Assembly (NCBI RefSeq): GCF_900112355.1 | Contig: NZ_FOLM01000009.1 | Span: forward strand, 62,001 to 126,000 | From: Streptomyces aidingensis | GTDB lineage: Bacteria > Actinomycetota > Actinomycetes > Streptomycetales > Streptomycetaceae | Direction of reading: 5' to 3' | Length of the DNA: 64,000 bases | Translations under genes and position numbers: made by a program | Part shown: piece after piece, positions 1 through 8,041 of the stretch | Numbering within the stretch: the stretch's first letter is position 1 | Layout of the letters: each line of letters begins with the position of its first letter | Notes under the pieces: generated by a model | The model's database searches: none | Told to the model about the DNA's origin: nothing | Seen by the model: only the letters and a program-made list of their open reading frames with translations

Positions 1-1
1 G

Positions 2-256
2 GACCTGGACGCCGAGCACCGGTTCGCCGTGACCGGCCTGCACACCCGCGAGCCCGCCCGCTGCCGCAGCGGCGAGGTGCTCCAGGGGCTGCTGAAACCG
101 CACGAGTGCGAGGCGTTCGGCACCGACTGCACGCCCCGCAGCCCGCTGGGCGCCACCATGGTCTCCAGCGAGGGGGCGTGCGCGGCGTACTACCTGTACC
201 GGCGACTGGGCGGGCCGGTCCGGGCCGCCCGTGAGGAGGCGACCCGCCGTGGCTGA
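2..256 (+). CDS. hypD: HypD, hydrogenase maturation protein, C-terminal part (truncated by window edge)
   Basis: Only the last 84 codons are inside the window; the frame is open from base 2 to TGA at 254-256. The segment carries the conserved HypD C-terminal block: CRSGEVLQGLLKP, the cysteines of HECEAFGTDC and the ATMVSSEGACAAYY stretch. HypD is a [4Fe-4S] scaffold that works with HypC to build the Fe(CN)2CO unit of [NiFe]-hydrogenases in the cytoplasm. The stop overlaps the likely start of hypE, indicating translational coupling. Identification is firm from family motifs; the N-terminal iron-binding part lies outside the window. Confidence 0.93.
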   Translation, partial: DLDAEHRFAVTGLHTREPARCRSGEVLQGLLKPHECEAFGTDCTPRSPLGATMVSSEGACAAYYLYRRLGGPVRAAREEATRRG

Positions 257-1394
257 CACCTCTCCCGCACCCCTGCCCCCGTCCGCACCCCCGTCCGCGT
301 CCCCGCCCGGCCCGGGGCCCGGTGCGGTCCCCCGCCCGGGACTGCCCGAGGCGGAGGGCTGGAGCTGCCCCGCGCCGCTGCGCGACCACCCGGTGGTGGT
401 CACCGGGCACGGCGGCGGCGGTGCGCTCTCGGCCGAGCTGATGACCCACCTCTTCGCCCCCGCCTACGGCGAGGCGCTGCTCCCCGGGCTGGCCGACTCG
501 GCGGTGCTGACCGTGCCCGGCGGGCCGCGGCTGGCGTTCTCCACCGACTCCTATGTGGTGCGCCCGCTGTTCTTCCCCGGCGGCTCCATCGGCGATCTGG
601 CGGTCAACGGCACCGTCAACGACCTGGCCATGAGCGGTGCCCGGCCGCTCGCGCTGTCCTGCGGCTTCATCCTGGAGGAGGGCACCGCGCTGCGGACCGT
701 GGACCGGGTGGCCCGGGCGGTGGGCGCCGCCGCCTCGGCGGCCGGCGTCACCATCGCCACCGGTGACACCAAGGTGGTGGAGGCCGGGCACGGCGACGGG
801 GTCTATCTCAGCACCGCCGGCATCGGCCTGGTCCCCGAGGGGGTGGACATCCGCCCGGAGCGGGCCGCGCCCGGCGATGTGGTCCTGGTCTCCGGACCGG
901 TCGGGGCGCACGGGGTGGCGATCCTCAGCGTCCGCGAGGGTCTGGAGTTCGGGGCCGAGGTGCGCAGCGACACCGCGCCGCTGGCCGGGCTGGTGCGGGC
1001 CATGCTGGACGTCACCCCGGAGCTGCACGCGCTGCGCGACCCCACCCGCGGCGGGCTGGCCGCCTCGCTCAACGAGATCGCCGCCGCCTCCGGCACCGGG
1101 GTGGTGCTGGCGGAGCGGGCCGTGCCGGTGCCGGACGCGGTCACGGCCGCCTGCGGCTTCCTGGGCCTCGACCCGCTCTATGTGGCCAACGAGGGCCGTC
1201 TGGTGGCCTTTGTGCCCCGGCGGCACGCCGAGGCCGTACTGGCCGCCATGCGAGCCCATCCGCAGGGCGCCGGGGCGGCGGTGATCGGCGAGTGCACCGA
1301 GGAGCATCCCGGCATGGTCGTCGCCCGCACCGGCCTCGGCGGCACCCGGGTGGTCGACCTGCCGATCGGCGAACAGCTTCCCCGCATCTGCTGA
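249..1394 (+). CDS. hypE: HypE, carbamoyl dehydratase for hydrogenase cyanide ligand
   Basis: HypE converts the carbamoyl group delivered by HypF to its C-terminal cysteine into a thiocyanate, which is passed to the HypC-HypD complex as the cyanide ligand of the [NiFe] centre. The protein has the AIR-synthase-related fold and ends exactly in the conserved PRIC tail with the terminal Cys. I choose GTG 249 rather than the upstream GTG 231: GAGGAGG at 233-239 is then a ribosome binding site 9 nt upstream, and the start overlaps the hypD stop by 8 bp. The first about 35 residues are a Pro/Ala-rich extension before the conserved core. An uptake hydrogenase is expected upstream of the window. Confidence 0.93.
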   Translation: MADTSPAPLPPSAPPSASPPGPGPGAVPRPGLPEAEGWSCPAPLRDHPVVVTGHGGGGALSAELMTHLFAPAYGEALLPGLADSAVLTVPGGPRLAFSTDSYVVRPLFFPGGSIGDLAVNGTVNDLAMSGARPLALSCGFILEEGTALRTVDRVARAVGAAASAAGVTIATGDTKVVEAGHGDGVYLSTAGIGLVPEGVDIRPERAAPGDVVLVSGPVGAHGVAILSVREGLEFGAEVRSDTAPLAGLVRAMLDVTPELHALRDPTRGGLAASLNEIAAASGTGVVLAERAVPVPDAVTAACGFLGLDPLYVANEGRLVAFVPRRHAEAVLAAMRAHPQGAGAAVIGECTEEHPGMVVARTGLGGTRVVDLPIGEQLPRIC

Positions 1395-1434
1395 ACCCGG
1401 CCGTGCGGCACGGACAGGGCACGGCGGGGCACGG

Positions 1435-1977
1435 TCAGGGGGCGGGCAGGGTGAGGACTCCCTCGTCGTAGTCGACGGTGATGGTGCCGAAGTCGCTGAG
1501 CACATCGGAACCGAGGAGACCCTGGATGCCGCCCCCGCCCCGGGGCGGCCCCAGATCCACCACGGTCACCTCCCCGGGATCGAGCGCCACCCCGCCCACC
1601 TCCCACCGCTCCACCTCGGCCACCGGCACCTCCCCGGTGCCGAGGATGCCGCTGACCGAGCGCTCCTCACCGGTGCGGGGCAGCCCCACCCCCTCGGCCA
1701 CGTCCGTGTCCACCACGCTGGTCGAGGCACCGGTGTCCAGGGCGAACAGGAACGGCCCCTCGCCGGCGATGCTGACCGGCACAAAGGCCAGGATCCGGCC
1801 GTCCTGCTCCACGATCCGCATCGGCACCTCGCGCCCGTCGCCCGGCGCGTCCCCGGCGTCCCCCCGGCCGTCGCGGTCGGTCCACCCCGTGCACCCGGCC
1901 AGGGACCCGGCGAGCAGCAGCGCCGCCGCCGCCCGCGCGGCCCGCCCGGCGGCGGCCGTCCCGCTCCGGAGCTCCAT
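1435..1977 (-). CDS. Lipoprotein with retropepsin-like aspartyl protease domain
   Basis: The 180-aa product begins with a basic, hydrophobic signal sequence ending in the lipobox LAGC at about residues 26-29, so it should be exported and lipid-anchored. After a short Asp/Gly-rich linker it shows ALDTGASTSVVD, the single-copy Asp-Thr-Gly motif of retropepsin-type aspartyl proteases, followed by a hydrophobic-hydrophobic-Gly motif (IQGLLGSDVL) typical of the same family. Such proteins act as homodimers. The start ATG 1977 is chosen because it places the signal peptide at the N-terminus; the frame remains open further upstream but with no signal peptide. It is divergent from the site-2 protease gene, but a functional link between the two is inference only. 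Confidence 0.8.
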   Translation of the reverse strand: MELRSGTAAAGRAARAAAALLLAGSLAGCTGWTDRDGRGDAGDAPGDGREVPMRIVEQDGRILAFVPVSIAGEGPFLFALDTGASTSVVDTDVAEGVGLPRTGEERSVSGILGTGEVPVAEVERWEVGGVALDPGEVTVVDLGPPRGGGGIQGLLGSDVLSDFGTITVDYDEGVLTLPAP

Positions 1978-2117
1978 GGCGCCCAGGTGCCCGCCCCCCG
2001 CCCGGGCAAACAGCGGCCGGCCGCCGATTGGCCGGGCCCGGGCGGGCAACCCGGCAGGGCGGAACAGAACCGACGGACGACGGACGACGGGCGGCGAGGG
2101 AGCGGAGGTGCGTGGCG

Positions 2118-3257
2118 GTGCGGCCGACACTGACCCTGGGACGGCTGGCGGGCATCCGGGTGGGAGTGCACTGGAGCGTGCTGGTCATCGTCGTGCTGCT
2201 GGCGGCCGGCCTGGCCGGGCGCTTCCCCGAGGCCTACCCCGACCGGCCGGCCTGGGAGTACTGGGCCGTCGGGGTGGCGGCGGCCCTCACCTTCATGCTC
2301 TCGCTGCTGGCGCACGAGATCAGCCATGCGCTGGTGGCCCGCCGCAACGGCGTCCAGGCGGACGAGATCACCCTGTGGCTGCTCGGCGGCGTGGCACGGC
2401 TGCGCAGCGAGGCCCCCACCCCGGGTGCGGAGCTGCGCATCGCCGGTGTAGGACCGCTGGTCAGCCTGGCCGCCGCGGTGGTCTTCGGGCTGGCGGCCGG
2501 CGCGGCCATGGCGGCGGACGCCGGCGGTCTGGTGGTGGAGGCGCTGGCCTGGCTGTCGGGCATCAATCTGCTGCTGGCCGTCTTCAACTCCCTGCCGGCC
2601 GCGCCGCTGGACGGCGGGCGGCTGCTGCGGGCCGTGGTCTGGCGGGTCACCGGCAGCCCGCTGCGGGCGACCGTGGTGGCCACCGGAGCGGGCCGGGCGC
2701 TGGGCTGGCTGCTGGTCGGCGCCGGCCTGTTCCTGGCCTTCGGCGGGGCGGTGGTGGGCGGCTTCTGGCTGGCCATCATCGGCTTGTTCCTGATCGCCGC
2801 GGCCACCGCGGAGGGCGGCCAGGCGAGGCTGCGCGAGCTGCTCGGCGGTGTCCCGGTGCGGCAGGCGATGACCCCCGAGCCCACCGTGGTCCCGGGCACC
2901 CTGACCGTCCGCGACCTCCTCGCCGACCCGCGCTACCGCTACCGGCACTCGGCGTTCCCGGTGGTGGACCCCGGGGGACGGGCGCTGGGCCTGGTGACCG
3001 TGCGGGACGCCGCCGCGGTGCCCGCGGAGGGGGCCGGGGACACCGCCGTGAGCTCCGTGATGATCCCGGTCGAACGGATTCCCACACCGGGGCCGGACGA
3101 CGCACTGGCCGGGCTGCTCCCCGCGCTCCAGGAGAGCCCGGCGCACCGCGCGCTGGTGCTGCGCGAGGGACGGCCGGTGGGCATCGTCTCCACCTCCGAC
3201 GTCAGCCGGGTCACCTCCTGGCTGGCGTCCCCCGGGTCCCGGCGCGACGGCCGCTGA
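2118..3257 (+). CDS. Site-2 protease family (M50) membrane metalloprotease with CBS pair
   Basis: The 379-aa protein has several hydrophobic segments, HEISH at residues 66-70 (zinc-binding HExxH) and PLDGG at 163-167 (the distal Asp ligand motif of M50 proteases). A C-terminal pair of CBS domains follows from about residue 255. Family members cleave membrane-embedded segments of substrates such as anti-sigma factors; CBS domains bind adenosyl nucleotides and probably gate activity. GTG 2118 is preferred because GGAGG at 2104-2108 lies 9 nt upstream; GTG 2112 is the alternative. The substrate is not evident. The neighbouring gene on the other strand encodes a lipoprotein protease and shares the 140-bp upstream region. 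Confidence 0.88.
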   Translation: MRPTLTLGRLAGIRVGVHWSVLVIVVLLAAGLAGRFPEAYPDRPAWEYWAVGVAAALTFMLSLLAHEISHALVARRNGVQADEITLWLLGGVARLRSEAPTPGAELRIAGVGPLVSLAAAVVFGLAAGAAMAADAGGLVVEALAWLSGINLLLAVFNSLPAAPLDGGRLLRAVVWRVTGSPLRATVVATGAGRALGWLLVGAGLFLAFGGAVVGGFWLAIIGLFLIAAATAEGGQARLRELLGGVPVRQAMTPEPTVVPGTLTVRDLLADPRYRYRHSAFPVVDPGGRALGLVTVRDAAAVPAEGAGDTAVSSVMIPVERIPTPGPDDALAGLLPALQESPAHRALVLREGRPVGIVSTSDVSRVTSWLASPGSRRDGR

Positions 3258-3375
3258 GGAGGCCGGCGGACTCCGGCCGGACCGCATGAGACGATCAGTG
3301 GCTGCCGCGCGACCGCGGCACCGGCACAGCACCATCCGCTACGGCGCCGCGGCGCCAGTCGAGGAGAGCACACCC

Positions 3376-4383
3376 GTGAGCTACACCGCCGCGCAGGACC
3401 GATACGACTCCATGCAGTACCGGCGCTGCGGCAAGAGCGGCGTCCTGCTGCCCGCCGTCTCGCTCGGGCTCTGGCACAACTTCGGCGACGCCCAGCCGCT
3501 GGAGACCCAGCGCGCGGTGCTGCGCCGCGCCTTCGACCGCGGCATCACCCATTTCGACCTGGCCAACAACTACGGTCCGCCGCCCGGTGCGGCCGAGGCC
3601 AACTTCGGCACCCTGTTCGCCCAGGACCTGCGGCCGTACCGGGACGAGATGTTCATCGCCACCAAGGCGGGCTACGACATGTGGCCCGGCCCGTACGGCG
3701 AATGGGGCTCCCGCAAATACCTGACCGCCAGCCTGGACCAGTCGCTGCGCCGGATGGGCCTGGAGTATGTGGACGTCTTCTACTCGCACCGCCTCGACCC
3801 GGACACGCCGCTGGAGGAGACCATGGGCGCGCTGGACTCGGCGGTGCGGCAGGGCAAGGCGCTCTACGCCGGCATCTCCAACTACCCGGCCGAGGAGCAC
3901 CGCCGGGCCGCCGAGATCCTGCACTCGATGGGCACCCCGCTGCTGATCCACCAGTCCGCGTACAGCATGCTCAACCGTTCCCTGGAGGACGAGGTGCTGG
4001 ACGCCGTGGGGGAGACCGGCACCAGCCTGATCGCCTACTCCCCGCTGGCGCAGGGGCTGCTGACCGACCGCTATCTCTCGGGGGAGGTCCCGGCCGGTTC
4101 CCGGATGTCCGAGGGGCGTTTCCTGCGGCCGGAGGCGCTGCCGGAGCGGCGGCTGTCCGTGCTGCGCAGGCTGAACGAGTTCGCGGCCGGGCGCGGCCAG
4201 TCGCTCGCCCAGCTCGCCCTCTCCTGGGTGCTGCGCGATCCGCGGGTGGTCTCGGTGCTGATCGGCGCCAGCAGCGTGCGCCAGCTCGACCAGAACCTGG
4301 CCACCCTGGAGGCCGGCCCGCTCACCGAGGCCGAGCTCGCCGAGATCGACACCGTGCTGGCCGAGGACCCGGCCGCGGTCTGA
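3376..4383 (+). CDS. Aldo/keto reductase, YghZ/AKR14-like
   Basis: This 335-aa NADPH-dependent oxidoreductase of the TIM-barrel AKR superfamily closely follows the YghZ (L-glyceraldehyde 3-phosphate reductase) pattern. It opens with MQYRRCGKSGVLLPAVSLGLWHNFGD-like features, has the catalytic Tyr at about residue 66 within NNYGPPPGAAE, and keeps the C-terminal cofactor region SVLIGASS with RQLDQNL. GTG 3376 has the ribosome binding site GAGGAGA at 3361-3367; ATG 3412 is an alternative start just before the conserved core. It appears monocistronic, followed by a hairpin. YghZ relatives detoxify reactive aldehydes; the natural substrate here is unknown. Confidence 0.87.
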   Translation: MSYTAAQDRYDSMQYRRCGKSGVLLPAVSLGLWHNFGDAQPLETQRAVLRRAFDRGITHFDLANNYGPPPGAAEANFGTLFAQDLRPYRDEMFIATKAGYDMWPGPYGEWGSRKYLTASLDQSLRRMGLEYVDVFYSHRLDPDTPLEETMGALDSAVRQGKALYAGISNYPAEEHRRAAEILHSMGTPLLIHQSAYSMLNRSLEDEVLDAVGETGTSLIAYSPLAQGLLTDRYLSGEVPAGSRMSEGRFLRPEALPERRLSVLRRLNEFAAGRGQSLAQLALSWVLRDPRVVSVLIGASSVRQLDQNLATLEAGPLTEAELAEIDTVLAEDPAAV

Positions 4384-4410
4384 GGCCGGGGCCCCGGACC
4401 GGGCCCGGCC
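4384..4410. terminator. Hairpin between convergent genes
   Basis: Stem GGCCGGGGCCC at 4384-4394 pairs with GGGCCCGGCC at 4401-4410, with one bulged base and a six-base loop. It starts directly at the stop of the aldo/keto reductase gene and lies between convergent genes. There is no U-tract, which is common for actinobacterial terminators. Confidence 0.45.
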
Positions 4411-4432
4411 GGCCGCGCCGCCGCGGAAGGGG

Positions 4433-4996
4433 TCAGACGGCGCGGCCGGTGGCGGCCAGCAGCCGGGTCTGCGCGTCGGCGCCCGGCTCCGCCGGTACCT
4501 CCGCGCCGAAGACCCCGGCGGACCGCCAGGAACCCACCCGCGGCGCGAGATAGCCGCCGACATGGCCGACCAGCTCCGGGTCCAGTCGCTCGTCGGCGCC
4601 GATGCCGCGGGCCAGGTCCCAGGAGTGGATCGCCAGATCGCTGATCATCTGCTGCGCGTACTCGGTGGCCGGGGTGGGCCCGCCCGAGGTCTCCACCTCG
4701 CCGTCGAGCGCGCCCGGCCGGTGGAAGGCCCGGCGCGACTCGGCACCGGCCCGCTCCCAGGCGGCCACCGGGTCGTCGCCCAGCACATCGCCGTCGAACC
4801 GGTCGCCGACCTCCGCCAGGGTCGCCCCCCGGAGCAGCAACGGCGCCCAGAGGTGCTCGCCCACCAGGTGATTGACCAGGTCCCGGACCGACCACTCGGT
4901 GCACGGGGTGCCGTCCTGCCACTGCCCGTCACCGATCCGGTGCACCCTGCGGTCGAACTCGTCATAGGCCGTGTCGAAGGCATCCACCAGTTCCAT
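4433..4996 (-). CDS. TIGR03086-type metal-binding protein (DinB/MDMPI superfamily)
   Basis: The 187-aa sequence begins MELVDAFDTAYDEF and has the pattern of the mycothiol-dependent maleylpyruvate isomerase N-terminal/DinB-like fold: TPCTEWSVRDLVNHLVGEH near residue 35, with the conserved His, and a second helix ISDLAIHSWDLARGIG with a further His near residue 125. These families form four-helix bundles that hold a divalent metal. Members often act on thiol conjugates (mycothiol) but most TIGR03086 proteins have no assigned reaction. ATG 4996 is the natural start. It lies just downstream of lutC on the same strand, 44 bp apart, and may be read through, though no role in lactate use is implied. 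Confidence 0.78.
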   Translation of the reverse strand: MELVDAFDTAYDEFDRRVHRIGDGQWQDGTPCTEWSVRDLVNHLVGEHLWAPLLLRGATLAEVGDRFDGDVLGDDPVAAWERAGAESRRAFHRPGALDGEVETSGGPTPATEYAQQMISDLAIHSWDLARGIGADERLDPELVGHVGGYLAPRVGSWRSAGVFGAEVPAEPGADAQTRLLAATGRAV

Positions 4997-5040
4997 GCCT
5001 TCAGTCTCGCCGCCCGTCGCGGTTCCGCCACCGGGCCCGG

Positions 5041-5718
5041 TCAGCCGGGCGGCGCGGCGCCGCCCAGCAGGACCACCTCCAGGGTGCGCGGGCCGTGCAC
5101 CCCCTCCACCCGGTCCAGTTCGATGTCGCTGGTGGCCGACGGGCCGGAGATCCAGGTCTGCGGGCGGGCCGGATCGAGCCGGGGAAGGGCCCGCGGCACC
5201 GAGGCCACCACCTGCTCCGGGAGGCGCACCACACAGATGTGGTGGTCCGGCACCAGGGTGAACCGGCGCAGGCCCTGATCGGGTGAGCCGTCCAGCACCA
5301 GGGTGCCGGTCTCGGCGATGGCCAGCGCGCAGCCGGTGAGCACGCTGTCCACGGCGTCCAGCTCCCGGGCGGTCAGGGCCCCGGGAGCGGGCACCCGGGT
5401 GATCCCGGCGGCCGTGGCCGCGGCGAGCCAGTCGCCGGGAACCCCGGGCGGGGCGAGCACCGTGCGCGCCCCGCGGGCCGTCAGCAGCCGGGCGACCAGA
5501 CCGGGCAGCCCGTCGGCGGTGCAGCGGTGCACCAGCGCCCGGTAGTCCGCCAGATTCTCCGCCAGCAGATCCGCCAGCGCCGCCGGATCGTCCTCCGCGG
5601 TATGGGCCGGCAGATAGTCGCGGGCCGGGGCGGGGCCCTCCGGCGGGCCGCCGCCCTCGCCGTGCAGCGCCCGGCGGATCCGGGCCAGCACCACCGAACG
5701 GCTGTCGGCCCCCGTCAT
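5041..5718 (-). CDS. lutC: LutC, lactate utilisation protein C (LUD domain)
   Basis: This 225-aa LUD-domain protein is the third subunit of the LutABC L-lactate oxidation complex. The conserved segment GCALAIAETGTLVLDGSPDQGLR and the C-terminal SGPSATSDIELDRVEGVHGP are diagnostic for LutC/YkgG. It overlaps the end of lutB by 4 bp (ATGA), so it is translationally coupled. In this context it should help oxidise L-lactate generated from rhamnose. It is the last gene of the long minus-strand rhamnose-lactate operon. Confidence 0.93.
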   Translation of the reverse strand: MTGADSRSVVLARIRRALHGEGGGPPEGPAPARDYLPAHTAEDDPAALADLLAENLADYRALVHRCTADGLPGLVARLLTARGARTVLAPPGVPGDWLAAATAAGITRVPAPGALTARELDAVDSVLTGCALAIAETGTLVLDGSPDQGLRRFTLVPDHHICVVRLPEQVVASVPRALPRLDPARPQTWISGPSATSDIELDRVEGVHGPRTLEVVLLGGAAPPG

Positions 5719-7262
5719 GGGCTCTCTCCTCGCTCGCGTTCCTCCTCCGGGCCTGCTCGGTCTGCTCGGTCTGCTCGGCCCTCCGGGGCTTGCCGGTCTC
5801 CCCGGGTGCGCTGCCACCAGTCGCGGAACGGCTCGGCGGGCAGCGGCGGCAGATCCCGGGTGGCGCTCCAGGCCCGCCCCGGGCCGGGCAGCGGCAGCCT
5901 GCGCGGCTGCAGCCGCCGCGCCCGCCCGGCCAGCCGCTGGCCGGCCCGCAGCAGCCGCGGATGGCCGAAGGCCCAGCCGGCGGCGCGCATCGCGGCCCGC
6001 TCCGCGGCATGGCCCCGGGCCGGGCGGATCCTGGTCCGGGTGCCGCGCACCGTGACCTCGCCGCCCTCCACCACCCGCTCGCGCAGATGCACCAGCACCT
6101 CGGGGATGTTGATCGCCACCGGGCAGACGTCGTAGCAGGCCCCGCACAGCGAGGAGGCATAGGGCAGGGAGGCGTCCAGCGGGCTGGTCACCCCCCGCAG
6201 CTGCGGGGTGAGAATGGCCCCGATCGGCCCCGGGTAGGCCGAGCCGTAGGCATGGCCGCCCGCCCGCTCGTAGACCGGGCAGACGTTGAGACAGGCGGAG
6301 CAGCGGATGCAGCGCAGCGCCTGCCGGCCCACGGCGTCGGCGAGCGCGTCGGTGCGGCCGTTGTCCAGCAGCACGAGATGGAAGTCGCGCGGGCCGTCGC
6401 CGTCCGTGGTGCCGGTCCACATCGAGGTGTACGGGTTCATCCGCTCCGCCGTGGAGGACCGCGGCAGCAACTGGAGGAAGATCTCCAGATCCTGCCAGGT
6501 GGGCACCACCTTCTCGATGCCCACCACGGAGATCAGGGTCTCCGGCAGGGTCAGGCACATCCGTCCGTTGCCCTCGGACTCCACCACCACCAGGGTGCCG
6601 GTCTCGGCGACCATGAAGTTGGCGCCGGAGATCGCGACCCTGGCGCGCAGGAACTTCTCCCGCAGATGCAGCCGGGCGGCCTCGGCCAGCTCGGCCGGGC
6701 GGTCGGTCAGACCGTCCGGCGCGGGCCGTCCCCACTGGCCCATCCGCTCGCGGAAGATGTCCCGGATCTCGCCCCGGTTGCGGTGGATGGCCGGGACCAG
6801 GATGTGCGAGGGCAGGTCGTCGCCCAACTGCACGATCAGCTCGGCCAGATCGGTCTCGTAGGCGCGGATCCCGGCCTTCTCCAGGGCGGCGTTGAGCCCG
6901 GTCTCCTGGGTGGCCATGGACTTGACCTTGACCGCCTCCCGCTCACCGGTGGCCAGCACCAGGCCGGTGACGATCCGGTTGGCCTCGGCGGCGTCCGCGG
7001 CCCAGTGCACCGTGCCGCCGGCCTCGGTCACCGCCCGCTCCAGCTGCTCCAGATAGTGGTCCAGATGGCGCAGGGTGCGGTCCTTCACGGCCGCGCCCGC
7101 GGCACGCAGCCGCTGCCAGTCGGGCAGCTCGGCCACCGCCCGGGCCCGCTTGTCGCGGATGGTGCGGGTGGCGTGCCGCAGATTGGCGCGCAGCCGCGCG
7201 TCGCCGGTGGACTCCGCGGCGGCCCGGGGGAAGGCGGGCATGCCCAGAAAGGTGCCGCTCAT
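5715..7262 (-). CDS. lutB: LutB, iron-sulfur lactate oxidation subunit
   Basis: The 515-aa product has an N-terminal LUD-type domain (about residues 70-300, including ISGANFMVAETGTLVVVESEGN) followed by two ferredoxin-like cysteine clusters, the first beginning at about C318 (CIRCSACLNVCPVY) and the second at about C373 (CGACYDVCPV). It is the electron-transferring subunit of the LutABC complex that oxidises L-lactate to pyruvate. Both ends overlap neighbours by 4 bp. The C-terminal about 90 residues after the second cluster are Arg/Pro-rich and less conserved. Confidence 0.95.
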   Translation of the reverse strand: MSGTFLGMPAFPRAAAESTGDARLRANLRHATRTIRDKRARAVAELPDWQRLRAAGAAVKDRTLRHLDHYLEQLERAVTEAGGTVHWAADAAEANRIVTGLVLATGEREAVKVKSMATQETGLNAALEKAGIRAYETDLAELIVQLGDDLPSHILVPAIHRNRGEIRDIFRERMGQWGRPAPDGLTDRPAELAEAARLHLREKFLRARVAISGANFMVAETGTLVVVESEGNGRMCLTLPETLISVVGIEKVVPTWQDLEIFLQLLPRSSTAERMNPYTSMWTGTTDGDGPRDFHLVLLDNGRTDALADAVGRQALRCIRCSACLNVCPVYERAGGHAYGSAYPGPIGAILTPQLRGVTSPLDASLPYASSLCGACYDVCPVAINIPEVLVHLRERVVEGGEVTVRGTRTRIRPARGHAAERAAMRAAGWAFGHPRLLRAGQRLAGRARRLQPRRLPLPGPGRAWSATRDLPPLPAEPFRDWWQRTRGDRQAPEGRADRADRAGPEEERERGESP

Positions 7263-8041
7263 CCGCTGCTCCCTTCGGCGGCGGCGCCGGTGGCCGCGGT
7301 GGCGGCCAGGATCTCGGCGAGATGGACCGGGCGGACCGGCGAGCCCAGCCGGGACAGGGTGCCGCCGATGTGCATCAGACAGGAATTGTCCACGGTGCAG
7401 ACCGCCTCGGCGCCGGTGCCCATGACGGCCGCCGCCTTGTCCGCGCCCATGGCCGCCGAGACGGCGGCGTTCTTCACCGCGAAGGTGCCCCCGAAGCCGC
7501 AGCACTCCTCGGCGCCGGGCAGCTCCACCAGCGTCAGCCCGCGGACCGCCGCCAGCAGCCGGCGCGGCCGGTCGCCCAGCCGCAGCGCGCGCAGGCCGTG
7601 GCAGGTCGGGTGGTAGGTCACCGTGTGCGGGTAGTACGCGCCGACGTCGGTGACGCCCAGCACGTCCACCAGGAACTCGGTCAGCTCATAGGTGCGTTCC
7701 GCGACCGGCGCGCTGTCCGGCACGATGCCCGGGTGGTTGTCCCGGATCATGGCGGCGCAGGAGCCGGAGGGGGTGACCACGTAGTCGTACTCGGCGAACG
7801 CCCGGGCGTGCCGGCGCACCAGCGGCTCGGCGGCCCGGCGGTAGCCGGTGTTGAACTGCGGCTGCCCGCAGCAGGACTGCTCCATGGGGAAGTCCACCGC
7901 CACGCCGAGCCGCTCCAGCAGCGTCACCACGGCCCGCCCGGTGCCCGGGTACAGCGTGTCGTTCACGCAGGTCACGAAAAGCCCCACCCGCAGCCCCGCA
8001 CCGGGGCGGGCGGCCCGGCCCGCGGCCGGTCCGTCAGCCAT
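7259..8041 (-). CDS. lutA: LutA, CCG-domain lactate oxidation subunit
   Basis: The 260-aa protein contains the two Cys-Cys-Gly boxes of LutA/GlpC-type heterodisulfide-reductase-like subunits: SCCGQPQFNTGY near residue 60 and ECCGFGGTFAVKN near residue 190. It partners LutB and LutC in L-lactate oxidation at the membrane face of the cytoplasm. The start ATG 8041 has AGGAG about 7 nt upstream and overlaps the end of rhaB by 8 bp, tying lactate oxidation directly to the rhamnose genes. The open frame extends further upstream inside rhaB but without family similarity. Confidence 0.94.
   Translation of the reverse strand: MADGPAAGRAARPGAGLRVGLFVTCVNDTLYPGTGRAVVTLLERLGVAVDFPMEQSCCGQPQFNTGYRRAAEPLVRRHARAFAEYDYVVTPSGSCAAMIRDNHPGIVPDSAPVAERTYELTEFLVDVLGVTDVGAYYPHTVTYHPTCHGLRALRLGDRPRRLLAAVRGLTLVELPGAEECCGFGGTFAVKNAAVSAAMGADKAAAVMGTGAEAVCTVDNSCLMHIGGTLSRLGSPVRPVHLAEILAATAATGAAAEGSSG

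Noticed and set aside
1401..1413. CCGTGC-G-GCACGG palindrome after hypE
   Set aside because: The loop is only one base, so the stable stem is short; terminator function is not convincing.
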